DNA of 39,819 nucleotides from Chara braunii (taxonomy: Eukaryota > Streptophyta > Charophyceae > Charales > Characeae): NCBI GenBank assembly GCA_003427395.1, contig BFEA01000041.1, positions 3,998,884 through 4,038,702 on the forward strand, read 5' to 3'. The stretch's first letter is position 1. The number at the start of each line of letters is the position of its first letter. A program made the position numbers and the translations under genes. Positions 30,422-39,819 of the stretch are shown piece by piece. The notes beneath the pieces are model-generated. The model made no database searches. It saw only the letters and a list, made by a program, of their open reading frames with translations, and was not told the DNA's origin.

Positions 30422-32135
30422 GGCGAAATCAGAGGAGAAGTATTGTCAGACGAAGGGGAGGAAGCAAGATCCTCGTCTGGGGTAGAGGAAGAAGATGAAG
30501 GTGAGGCAGGATCTTCAGAGGGAGGGAGAGGGCGAAGGTAGGAGGTATAGCGGACAATGGGAAGAGAGCTATGGATGGCACCAATCTCAGGCGCGATGCG
30601 TACAGTATTGGCTCCGTTAGGACCCAGTTCCACTACACAGAAGCAGCCAAAGAACTTGGGAGCGAGTTTTCGGTCGCGTGCACATTTGCGTAGCTGCACT
30701 AGGTTCCCTAATTTATGCTGGTGTTGTGGGCCTGCATTCCCATTCCGGGCTTCGTAACTACGGGCTTGCCTACTGTGGGCCAGTTCGGTCATTTTCTGCC
30801 TTTTCTGGGCTAGTCTAGGCATAGCCTTTTCCATTAATTCTGCATATCGTTTGGCCTTAGCCCTGAGGGCCGACCGCGTGTCCCTTCCCCCTTTCTTGAC
30901 ATTTTTCGTGGCACTCTGATTGTCGACACATGAGATACTATTCGTTCGTAGTTGAAAGGGGATGAATCCAGTAGATTCATGAGGGGTCGCTCGATGGATC
31001 CTGATGATTTGATACACTATCTCGGGCCAAGGACAGGTGTCGTTGGCTGCTAGGTTCCGGTGAAGAGGGGTCATAATCATGCGGCTAGCGTTCTCGACCA
31101 ACCCATTAGACTAAGAGACATGGGGAGCAGTGTGTCGGAGAGCAACGCCACGACGTGTCAGTAATTCCTCTACTTCGCCCTTGAATTCAGATCCATTGTC
31201 AGTTAGGATCTCCTCTGTATCTAGATGGGTATTAATGAGTCGGTCGATGTACGTAGCTATTTCGGAGGCTTTACGTGTCTTACAAGGGTAAACTTCGATA
31301 AACTTCAAGAAGTGGTCGATCAACACCAAGAGAATAGAATACTCACAACGGTTGGGGTCATGTGGCACGTCAATATCTGTTGTGTCCATACTGGCTCGCT
31401 GGAAAGGATGTTCTACCTCCGTTGGGACTATCGTGTTTGGGCCACGAAGGGGCGCATGATCGACAGCAAAGACTAGACAGTGAGCGACCACGTGTCTTAC
31501 GCCGTCGCAGATATTAAACCAGAACCATCGATTTTGGTCGATAGTCGCTTCCGTGACACGTATCACAAAATGAGCGGCCTATTCCTCGTGCACCGATCTG
31601 TCCAGTCATATTGTCGGAAGGGATGGGGAACCATCAACCATAATCCCGATCCGTTTGTTTTATGTTTTTCCAAATGACCGTTGATCCATCGATAATCTCG
31701 GGACCTCTCGGTTGCCCGACACCTGTCATGCTTAGTGAGATGGTCCAGTAGTGTGCCCGCTGATTTAGCCAATAATATTTTATCCGTCCATACTTCAGCC
31801 CTTCGGTATTTTTCGTCGTATTCGGGGCCGTCAGTTCTGGCGGCCTCGAATCGAACTTCCGTGGGGAACTTATCCAGTCGACACAGAGGGCATTTCCACG
31901 CCTTACTACTCGTTCGATATCGAATGCAGGCGCCATGTGCACGATTAACACACGTGGTGCAGTCTACCCAGTCAGTAAACCCCGATTCAAAGGGATAGCA
32001 GTCAACTCCATAAAACTGTGAGATAAACGTGCAAAAATTACAGAATTTGTCCGGAAGATCGATGAAAAATTCCAAATGTGGAGAAGGAGGGGAATCGATG
32101 GGGTTGGGAGCAGAGGAAAAAGGGGTCGTCATGGT
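30418..32135 (-). pseudogene. Integrase with N-terminal PHD finger
   Basis: From ATG at 32132 the frame encodes a Pro-rich leader, then a PHD finger at residues 31-84. Its ligands are CNFC, then DCTTC, H66, C69 and KCPLC (C4HC3 pattern), with the typical Trp before the last Cys pair. After a frameshift near 31610 comes an HHCC-like region, where the final Cys is Phe (HCLVF), then the rve core. The core has MDTTDID (first Asp), LTDNGSEF (second Asp) and GLVENASRM (Glu), so the DDE triad is present. One TAG interrupts just before the Glu block (about 31110). A GPY/F-like segment (KLAPKFFGCFCVVE) and a Ser/Pro tail end at 30418. A TTTTCTTTCCCCAG acceptor-like sequence precedes the ATG. Confidence 0.85.
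31881..32042 (-). other. PHD finger coding segment
   Basis: Spacing is C-x2-C, long loop, C-x2-C-x4-H-x2-C-x11-C-x2-C, with WVDCTTC and WKCPLC signatures. All eight ligands are intact even though the surrounding element is decayed. PHD fingers commonly read histone H3 tails; here that role is inference. Confidence 0.85.
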
Positions 32136-32186
32136 CTGGGGAAAGAAAAGAGAGAGAAAGAGGAGGGAGAAATAGCTTGTGTCCAC

Positions 32187-33640
32187 TTAATCCTTCAGAA
32201 GGATCTTCACCTCACCGTACTGGGGCTCGTGCTTTGGCTCTGGATCGTGCCACGGTGTCACTTCCTTACTCTTGGGTACCTTGCCGGGTCGATGCAACCG
32301 TGTATGCCCGTCCGCGTTGCCGTGTTTCTCGTGCTTTCGATGACGAATGTCAAACTCCATGCTCTGCAAAGTGGTAGCTCATCGTTCAATCATACCCGAG
32401 TAGTCCTTGGACTTCTTCAGGGCCAACAGTGGTTCATGATCAGTCACCAATGTGAACTTCCGGCCATATAAGTAAGCCCGGAAGTGACTGATTCCCCACA
32501 AGGCCATTATGTAGCATTCCCCCGTTGGGGCGGAGTAATTCTTCTTGCAGGAAGGTACCGATTTGGACGCATATTCCACCACGTGTTCCAGACCATCAGG
32601 TCCTACCTGGGCCAAAATCGTTGAGATCGCCTCGGCTGCCAATCGGTGATGAGAACAAAAGGTTTTTCCGGGTCCGGTCTTATAAGGACCGGAGCCGAGA
32701 TCAAAGCCATCTTAAGTTCTGGAAAGGCCTGATCGCACTGCGGGGTCCAAATCAACGACTGTTTTTTTTTCAGCAAGTTTGTGAGTGGTCCCGCGATTGC
32801 TGCAAATCCCTTGATAAACCTCTGATAGTACGAGGCTAGTCCCCAAAAAGCGTGTACTTGTGTAACTGACGTCGGCACCAGTGCGTCTTTCACCGCGGCT
32901 ACCTTCTGTGGTTCCGATTGCAACCCCTCGTCCGTAACCACGTGGCCGAGAAAGGAAATCTTTGTGAGGAAAAACTGATATTTCTCGAGGGCCACCTTAA
33001 ATCCACCATCCTTCAGTGCGTGCAGCGTCCATTCAATGTGTTGCACGTGCCCTTCGTAGGAACTCGAATACACAAGAATATCATCCATGTATACAATCAC
33101 ACAATAATTAATAATACTCTGCACCAGCCTCATTTTTCGCACGAAGTTATGAAAAGTCATATTCATCGCGCGCTGAAACGTGAACGATCTTCCTTTCGAA
33201 CTACAAGATGGTGGAATCCACGACGAACATCAAACTTACTGAAAAATCGAGCACCACCAATAGTATTCAATAATCCATCAATCCGAGGAAGGGGGTACAC
33301 GTCCTTAATCGTGACATCATTCAACTTCCGATAATAAATGCATATACGAATCCCTCCCGTCTTTCTCGGTACAATCACCACAGGAAAGGACCACGATCCG
33401 ATGGTGGGTTCGATCCACCCATTAGCTTCAAACTCCTTCACCCTCTCGAACGCAGCTCGTCGTTGCGCCGGATAGTATCAATAGGGGGCACAACTAATTG
33501 GTGGATGATTCCCTGTGAGGATCACGTGTTCGATCACACTTGACAACCCAATATCACAATCATGCACACTCAACACCTCTGCATATCCATGCAATACATC
33601 AATCAAAGACTGATGAATTTCACGAGAAACGTGACCAAGT
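32187..33640 (-). pseudogene. Reverse transcriptase and RNase H
   Basis: The RT begins near 33640 (EHVILTGNHPPISCAPY), then ICIYYRKLNDVTIKDVYPL, where the usual D of DYR is Y. Next come FSKFDVRRGFHHL with the first catalytic Asp, and YMDDILVYSS with the catalytic pair intact (about 33080). The connection domain follows with PLTNLLKKKQSLIWTPQC. RNase H is recognised by LITDW, EYASKSV, TGECYIMALWG and LVTDHEPLLALKK. Frameshifts lie near 33175 and 32640, and a stop at 32379. The ORF ends VKILLKD, TAA, in the same frame as the downstream PHD-integrase. Confidence 0.9.
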
Positions 33641-34950
33641 AAGGTGATCTACAATCGTTCGAAAGATCCAGCCGTACGTTGGTTTGCCCTAATTCTATCG
33701 GTGGCCTCCCCTCTACGCTGGAGAACATGGAGTTGCTGGTGCGGACCGAAACAACAGTAGCAAGCATCTGTGATTCGGTCGGGCTAATCATTTCAGTTTC
33801 CTTGATTTCGGCATCGGTCTCGACATAAGTAGCGTTGACGGCTATTCCCAGCCCAATCAGCTCAGTCATTTCGTGCATTAGATTGGGAGCATCATTGATC
33901 GGAGCTTCGGCCTCCTGCGTAATTAGTGCGATCACAACATTTTGCCTGAGCAGGGGCCTGGGCGGGGAAACAAAAAAATCAAAGTTTTGATTCATTTGTT
34001 GATATCTTTCTCGTAAGGAAAGCACGCCCTTGTACAAGGTCCGATGGGGTTCCAAGAGGTCAGCCATATCCGAAACTTGCAAGATAGGTTCTCCTAGAAA
34101 AAATGTTGCTAAAATTTGAGCTTCTGTTAGTGCACAAAGGGATAAAGGTGACTTAGGGCCAGTCTAGCTATATTCTGTATCCAGATCAAATGTCTTAGTA
34201 GTAGTCGGATTTATACAGAACTCTTCTTTAGTCTCATCACCGAACAACTTGACTAACGAACTCCATTTCTTTTCAGTAGGCATAAAACCTAACAGTCCGT
34301 CGTAGTTTCGCTCATCATACTTGTCATTCTGGAACAGGTGTCGGTCCTCGTCCGACTTTCGGACCACACTTCTAGGCTTGGGACTTGTATCATTCTTATT
34401 CGGGGGACATCGGGGGTCTTTCTTGGTGATCAAGTGGAGACTCGTAGCGAAACTGTTTGAGGTTTTCCTCCAGTATGTGTAAGGACGAGCTGCTTGGAGT
34501 CGAAATTTAATGTATGTGTGCACCCGCAGCCATAGCCCAAGGCAACCCCAACAATACCGAGTATGACTGTACATCGATTACTAATGCGTTGACCAGGACA
34601 TGTATTGGTCCTACCTTAACGGCTACGTTTTCAATAATCTCGAGTATGTTCATCTTTTCTTCGTCTGCAGAGACGTAGTTGTCCCGTCTAGGAAAGGGAA
34701 GGATCGAATTCAATCGTCCAGTTTTTTGGACGGTGTCCAAAGATATCGCTACCGCCGACGACCCTCTATCTACCAGGGCATTGAACGGTTTTCCCTATAC
34801 CTCACAATCACACTCCGCACTTTTCTACAAAACAGATCGAACTCGAACGAAGTGGTCTTTCTCTGCGTAAGAAATGGTGGCGACCCGAGTAATCTCGGGT
34901 GCGTCGGGCATGGTTAAAGTGGATATCGGTTCCGATAGAGGAGGGTCTAC
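33603..34950 (-). pseudogene. Aspartic protease region and linker
   Basis: The protease is recognised by FNALVDRGSSAVAIS (about 34765-34785), where the catalytic D-T/S-G has become D-R-G, and by YSVLLGLPWAMAAGAHIH, the second hallmark. Two stops precede it and a frameshift follows at about 34510. The linker to RT (34574-33603) holds an unrecognised region with a stop near 34164. The Thr/Ser to Arg change would abolish activity. Confidence 0.75.
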
Positions 34951-36461
34951 TTATGCCTCATCGTCCTTTTTTTTCTTCAGCAACTTCTGAACGCGTTGAT
35001 ACGTAAAATGTTTCTGATTTTTCTGGCATTGCTGAAGAAGTTTTTCGTTCCCAGCTTCCGATATGGTCAGTAGATGCCCCATGGGGACAGGGACTCTGAT
35101 ATCCAAGTGTTTGAGTGTCCGAAGCACGTCGATCTCCCATGTTCGAAACAAAGGACCGGGTTCTAATCCTCGCTCCACCCATTCGAATTCATCCTTGCCA
35201 GGTATGATTGCTCCGATCGGTCCTGCTAGTTGGAGGTACTCTGTACGATCAACAACATCGGCCGCTTCGGAAGATGATCCCGAAGTGGACGTGATGGGTT
35301 CAGTCGATGGCTCTGTAGGGGGAGGGTCAGATTCCCTTTCTCTTGTGGCATCTAATAGTGCGGCTACCCGTCTTTGATTCAAGGCGATAGGCATCGCTGC
35401 CGGCGGGGGTTGGTTATGCCTTGACAGGGGGCAGTCACGTGCAAAGTGTCTAGATTGCTTACAGTTGTAGCATTCAACTCTTCCTGCTGGACTGACCACC
35501 TGACCCTGAGTTGTAAGTGGTTGGCCAGGGGCAGGAGGAACAACCAACATGGGATACGAAGGAGGAGTGGGACGTGGAGAAATCGAATTAGCTTTTATGA
35601 GTTTCGTCATGATCTGTTCCAATCGATCCATCCGAGAAGTCTGCATCTGTATCAGACTGTTCATCCATTCAGATTGTTTAGCTGTGGCGGTATGAATCAT
35701 TTGGGCTAGATGCAGGTTAGTGATGGGTATCGGCGCGGCCTGGGGCATGACGGTGTTCACAGGCACCATCTTGGGAGGGAGGGGAGGGAAAGAAGACAGG
35801 TGATAAGGGAGGGATCCAGCGAAGGTCCGTCCTGATAGTCGTGATCGGGGCGAGGGTAGAATCGCCCCACTGCTCTGACCCACGATCGCCGCTTAGCAGC
35901 GACATCTTGTATCGTATCCGAGATGTCTTCGATCCCCTGACCTATGTATTTGCGCGTATCCATCAAATCGAGTTCAAGTGCTTTAGCGATGATGACTGGT
36001 AGTTGGTTTGTTTTAGGGGGAACCTTCTTTTGTAGCTTTGCTTTTAACACTGGGTTACGGAGATGATCGATGAACAAATCTCGATCAGCGTTTTCTTCTC
36101 GCCCCGATTTGTCTAGCGCGGTTTGAAATCGGTCCACAAAATCGGGCAGTAACTCTCCGGGTTCCTGCGGTCGAGTTTTTAATACGAACTATGCAACATC
36201 CTTACTGACTTCGTCAAATTGTGCAAGGAACGCTCTTTTGAAGGTATCCCAATCTACCCACCTATGTCTTCTAAACCAATCATGAGCGGTGTTTTAGAGA
36301 AGTAGGGTGATGACGCGAGGGAGATCCTCTGCGTCATATCCCTGAGCTTGTACGGCCTCAAGCCATGCCTCGGGATGGGTATGATTGGGGTAAAATGGGA
36401 AGGTGGCGGGGATACTCACCATCACCTGAGGAGCTGCTCCATTAGCATCAGCCATGGGCAT
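34951..36461 (-). pseudogene. Gag polyprotein (capsid and zinc knuckle)
   Basis: First in-frame ATGs at 36461 and 36455 (MPMADANG). The Retrotrans_gag domain spans about 36420-36040: HPEAWLEAVQAQGYD, DWDTFKRAFLAQFDEV, ELLPDFVDRFQTALDKSG, NPVLKAKLQKKV. Stops occur at 36294 and about 36190, and a frameshift near 35870. The nucleocapsid has one CX2CX4HX4C knuckle, CYNCKQSRHFARDC (about 35425-35470). An acidic and then Lys-rich tail (LLKKKKDDEA) ends at 34951. Gag would form the particle and bind element RNA. Confidence 0.85.
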
Positions 36462-36566
36462 CTCTGGTTGAGTTTCGGCAGACCTTTGTCGGGTAAGCGA
36501 AGGACTTAGCCGATTAGATTGGTTGGCTAGTCTTCCTCTCGCCAACTCGTCTTACTTACATCAGAA

Positions 36567-36591
36567 CCGACACGTGTCGGCTCCGATACCA
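36567..36591 (-). promoter_or_regulatory. Primer-binding site with adjacent palindrome
   Basis: The minus strand reads TGGTATCGGAGC (36591-36580), one base different from TGGTATCAGAGC, the common plant PBS matching initiator tRNA-Met. The adjoining CCGACACGTGTCGG (36567-36580) is a perfect 14-base palindrome. The position just upstream of gag fits. Confidence 0.6.
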
Positions 36592-37370
36592 ACCTCACGC
36601 CCTGCGCTACCTTCCGGTCGGAGCATGTTGCTCGCGGAAGGGGCCCGAGAAAGGCAACGATGATGGGTTGGATTTTTGGAAAGTTGAGTGCGGCGACATA
36701 GACGGAACTGGAATCCCCCGTGTTGGTCCAACTGTAATAAGAAGAAGGTCCGTCACCGCGCGGGTTTTAAGGGAGAGAAAAAGGGCGAGCGCGAGACTCC
36801 CAGCTATGCGAAATTCAATCCAAAAAATATTGTTGGACTTCCCAACGAACTGTCGCTTTTCGTTTCGCATGAAATGGGGCGGGTACACACGTGGTATCCC
36901 ATTTTCGGATGAGGTCGTGTCAGCGCTCGCTACACAACTCCGAGTCCGACGTGGAGGGCCTCAAAGGAGTGGCCTTTTCTTTATGTTCGTCCCCGCCGTG
37001 TGTGCAATAGTGAAACCCCTTGGCCAAATAGCGCTCGAGGCGACGACAATCGCTGCACAGAGTGTTAGGCCAATGAGGCTCCATTGCCGCCCACGAGACA
37101 ACGATCAGTTCGTTAAAGGGTAATAACAACGAATATGGTGAAAAGTGTGTATCGATGATAACAAAACCCGCACCAACGAATCTAGAGCACCGAGTTTCCG
37201 GAGGAAAGTAGTAATGCCCTCCAATCTTGGTGACGGCTTCTCGTACGTCCCACTCGCATACACGTGTCCTATCCTCGTTGTACGGGAAGGGGCGTGGCGG
37301 GGGCACGGGAAGTCGGCGCCCGGTCGGGCTAGGGCCGTCAATCCACATGGCAACAAAGGTAGGCACGAAT
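36592..37370 (-). other. Presumed 5' LTR / leader, with an ORF
   Basis: By position relative to the PBS this should contain the 5' LTR, but no TG..CA ends or matching 3' copy were found. A minus frame at 36920-37366 (148 codons) looks protein-like in places (REAVTKIGGHYYFPPETRC, CSDCRRLERYLAKGFHYC). I recognise no family; it could be an LTR-internal frame by chance. Confidence 0.3.
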
Positions 37371-37951
37371 CTTAATCATACATCATTCGTCTAACACTCT
37401 AGGCAACCCGATCATTCAGTCGCTCAGCCAATCATCCTTGCAATCATGCTACGACCAAATCTCTAATCACGGCTCACTGCATGCAGATATCGAAGTGAGA
37501 GAAGCAAAGTTACCATAATTCACCCGTTATGACATATTGCGACTGGAGGAAGGAGAGTAGGGACGCAGACCAGGAGGGAGAAACGAGTAGAAAGCAATCA
37601 CTGAATGACAGGCGATCTTGCCCTGAGATGCCCCGACTTAAAAGCCGAGCGATTAAAACTCACATTCGAAGATAAAAATTTTGGAGCAGAAAAGAAAGAA
37701 AGCATTTTTGCCATAAAATTCCACCATGGCCCCGAGCCATGCACTCACTCACTTCCGACTCGAATGTCTCACTTGCATTGACGATCTCGGTCGTCACGTG
37801 CCAATCCACCATAGCGATCGTCACCCCGCCGACTTAGCCTCTGCACGGCCCTGCTCAGATCCCACAGTCCGTCGGGCGATCCAGCATGCCAAGCGCCAAG
37901 ACTACAGCCCGCTCGTCAGGACTTTTCGACTCACATCTTTCTTCATACCAT
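37371..37951. other. Non-coding, nothing recognised
   Basis: No supported feature. A plus-strand frame at 37726-37983 starts in a good ATG context (CCACCATGG) but has no recognisable domain. Confidence 0.4.
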
Positions 37952-38113
37952 CTAGCCACAGCTTCCCGGAAGCGGGCGGATGAGTCGAGAGAGAGTTTTC
38001 CGGGAGCGCTTGCGGAATTTGTAGCTGCGGAAGAAAGGATAGATGCTAGGAAGGGTTAGGACTGAGACAAGGAGGAGTAGGAGAAGACTCAGGGATTGAC
38101 CGTCGAAAGCCAT
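37952..38113 (-). CDS. Small membrane-anchor ORF, hypothetical
   Basis: 53 codons from ATG at 38113 (context GACATGG). It encodes one hydrophobic segment (LSLLLLLLVSVLTLPSIYPF) followed by a strongly basic stretch (YKFRKRSRKTLSR), the layout of a signal anchor. It could be a small membrane protein or the first exon of a larger one, but I found no matching downstream exon. The leucine run can arise from a CTC-rich tract by chance. Confidence 0.25.
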   Translation of the reverse strand: MAFDGQSLSLLLLLLVSVLTLPSIYPFFRSYKFRKRSRKTLSRLIRPLPGSCG

Positions 38114-38849
38114 GTCGATCCTTTGGATCCCAGCTGCAGCCAATCAGAATCGTCGTGTATCAGGAATTTCCCTCTTACACGGCGTGTCTCTTTGGCTAGA
38201 GGGAGTGATAGGGGGTCGACCTGGTGTTTCGGCGTGGGGGATCAGAGCGGGAAGAATAAGCGAAACGGAACCAAGATTCAGATGATCAAGGATGAGAGAA
38301 AAGGCGCGCAAGGCGATGGGGACATGAAAAACGGTTACAGAGAGAGGAGGGGCATGAGCGCGAGGAAGGGGAGTGTCGAGGGCAGCGGGGAGGGGAGACT
38401 CGCATGCATGGCGCTGTCACGAAGGCAAAAAGGGCACCGAAACAGTTATGGCTGATTCAAATTGAAAAATACCATATCCGCGAGGCAAAGTGGGTGCATG
38501 GGAAAGTCCTCTCCCTATTCAGATTTCTGCGAAAATTCCCAGAGCTTTCCAAGACGAAGTTGCGAATATTCATGCACAAGAAAGGACACGTCGGATCCTG
38601 CTTATTCCGAAATTCCTAACCGTCGACCCAAATTCCTAGCGCACTCGCTCAGGCGCGAGTAATTCCCATGTAATTCCCAATTTGCAAAAAAAAAGACAAT
38701 TTTTCAAAAATTGATCCGAGGTCCCCACATATTACATTCATGAAAATACAAAAAGAGGCCTCGTCGGATGGTCACCCAAAATTCGACAAAAAGACAGAGA
38801 AAAAAGGGGGGGGAGGGAAGATAGCGCAGGTCCGGAACTTGGCGCGTCA
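38114..38849. other. Non-coding, nothing recognised
   Basis: Purine-rich sequence at 38190-38450 and AT-rich sequence after 38680. No gene, RNA or clear repeat. Confidence 0.45.
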
Positions 38850-39099
38850 CATACCTTACATCCATTTTCTTGAACAAATTGGCCTTGTCGTAAGCGCTCC
38901 AGAAACACCCCTTCTTCATAACACTTGGCAATCAAGTTTCGTATCCTATCCTCCTCCGATAACGGAATATCCTCAGGAGGGGGGGAACAGTCTTCGTTCT
39001 CATACCTGCTCCTGAGGCCATCTTCTTGGTCTGTCAACTTGTGATTTCTGACTACCCACCCTCTTGCTTCCTTACTTTCTTCGTCCCTTTTGCGGGCAT
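38850..39099 (-). pseudogene. LINE-3: ORF1 N-terminal fragment
   Basis: The minus frame reads PPPEDIPLSEEDRIRNLIAK then CYEEGVF, matching LINE-1 ORF1 (EDEDRIRSLLAHCFDDGVYP). The likely ATG is at 39021 (MASGAGMRTKTV). It joins the conserved frame only if a base is gained or lost in the G7 run at 38979-38985. A second shift near 38900 restores similarity (KKMDVRYV versus GREVRFKL). A short basic ORF, MPAKGTKKVRKQEGG, at 39099-39052 sits where LINE-1 has its uORF. The rest of the element is not present in the window. Confidence 0.7.
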
Positions 39100-39819
39100 T
39101 CTTCCAATCGATACCTCTACAACTCCCCCGCTACACGTTGTCACATCTGCCGACGGAAGCCTACACCACATCCACGCGTTTCTCACGACCGATACCTTGA
39201 AAAGAACCTCCTGTAGGGAGGAGGCTAGAGAGTACCATAGTTAGAACCAGAGCACTCGGTTCTGTAGGGACGCAGTGGTCCAGGTAGGAGAGTGCGGTAG
39301 AATAAGGAACGATGGCAGCGTTCCACCAGATCGCATAGACCTGGGCGTCGTGTTCGACGTAGGGTAGGAAAGGGTATCGGTAGAAGGAAGTACTGAGTTG
39401 AAGGTAAGGAAGGCACGATACAATTAGAAGAGGTACAAGGAAACACGAAAATAGAGAAAGAGAGAGTATTGGATTTGGAATTCGAATTACTGTGTTTGGC
39501 CTCCAGTTCGACTGGGGTTGTAAGCTAAACTAGCTGATACTGTGTTACATGCCCAGATATGCAATGTACGCAATAACCGAGGATCTGCAATGTGATGAAA
39601 AGGACTAAATGGACAATGCGGTGTGAATAGAATCTCGACAAGCAATGTGCATTCTCATACATATAATGGTGCTGAATAGCGCAGGGAAGACTTAAATACA
39701 AAGATTGACCTGACCGGGGCTGAGCTCATTCACGTAGTACAAAGTAGCGAAGCAGAATGCTAGAATGCTAATAACTAGCCCAATCAATGTTTGAACTCAG
39801 ACCAAACATACATCGTATC
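39100..39819. other. Non-coding or unresolved
   Basis: At about 39150-39480 a minus frame without ATG is open and partly protein-like (FLPYVEHDAQVYAIWWNAAI). I recognise no family, so it is left unannotated. The remainder shows no feature. Confidence 0.35.

Larger units (their letters stand above)
29685..36591 (-). mobile_element. Ty3/gypsy-like LTR retrotransposon (internal region)
   Basis: Read from high to low coordinates: PBS (36591-36580), gag with Retrotrans_gag domain and CCHC knuckle, protease, RT, RNase H, PHD finger plus integrase, then extra 3' ORFs. RT-RNase H before integrase is the Ty3/gypsy order. The copy is defective, with in-frame stops and frameshifts in every domain and an altered protease active site, but all core domains are recognisable. 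LTRs were not delimited, so the outer ends are uncertain. Confidence 0.9.

Noticed and set aside
37726-37983. Plus-strand ORF with excellent ATG context
   Set aside because: No recognisable domain and no downstream exon; context alone is not enough.
1-39819. CRISPR arrays, operons, bacterial promoters or rRNA
   Set aside because: No regularly spaced direct repeats with unique spacers, no polycistronic gene packing and no rRNA-like sequence were seen; the DNA is clearly eukaryotic.

Overview
This window is eukaryotic nuclear DNA, most likely from a streptophyte alga or early land plant with a large, repeat-rich genome; a charophyte such as Chara is my inference, not something the sequence proves. 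The reasons are a nuclear gene for a plastid-type acyl carrier protein split by long introns, plant-type L1-like LINEs, a Ty3/gypsy-like LTR retrotransposon, many microsatellites, and very low gene density. There is no operon structure. Almost everything I can identify reads on the minus strand.

Layout. 1-6996: mostly non-coding, with short tandem and inverted repeats, (CT)n/(CA)n microsatellites, one candidate exon (583-987) and one frameshifted ORF of unknown family (1682-2516). 6997-14162: the one convincing host gene, a plastid ACP precursor in three exons (14162-14028, 8439-8293, 7125-6997), predicted at 136 residues. Intron 1 is 5588 bases and contains a 390-base assembly gap and several repeat families; intron 2 carries a foldback element. 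14163-16750: GC/G-rich repeats and no convincing gene.

16750-22700: a near full-length but dead L1-like LINE (LINE-1) with a zinc-knuckle ORF1 and an ORF2 holding an AP-type endonuclease and a terminal zf-RVT finger. Its reverse transcriptase core has been removed by an in-frame deletion. 23800-26635: LINE-2, a related 5'-truncated copy that keeps decayed RT motifs. 38850-39099: LINE-3, a fragment of a related ORF1. 26554-27175 is simple-sequence DNA, and 28385-28652 is a 268-base near-perfect hairpin.

29685-36591: a Ty3/gypsy-like element, order gag - protease - RT - RNase H - integrase. A PHD finger is encoded at the N-terminus of the integrase reading frame, and one or two extra ORFs follow the integrase. 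All core domains are recognisable, but stops, frameshifts and a changed protease active site make this copy defective. A 12-base primer-binding site resembling the initiator-tRNA-Met type lies at 36580-36591. I could not delimit the LTRs.

The host gene supplies the carrier protein for plastid fatty-acid synthesis; the rest is mobile-element debris of different ages. The points most worth a second look are the PHD-integrase arrangement, the in-frame RT excision in LINE-1, and two foldback structures, one of them inside the ACP gene.
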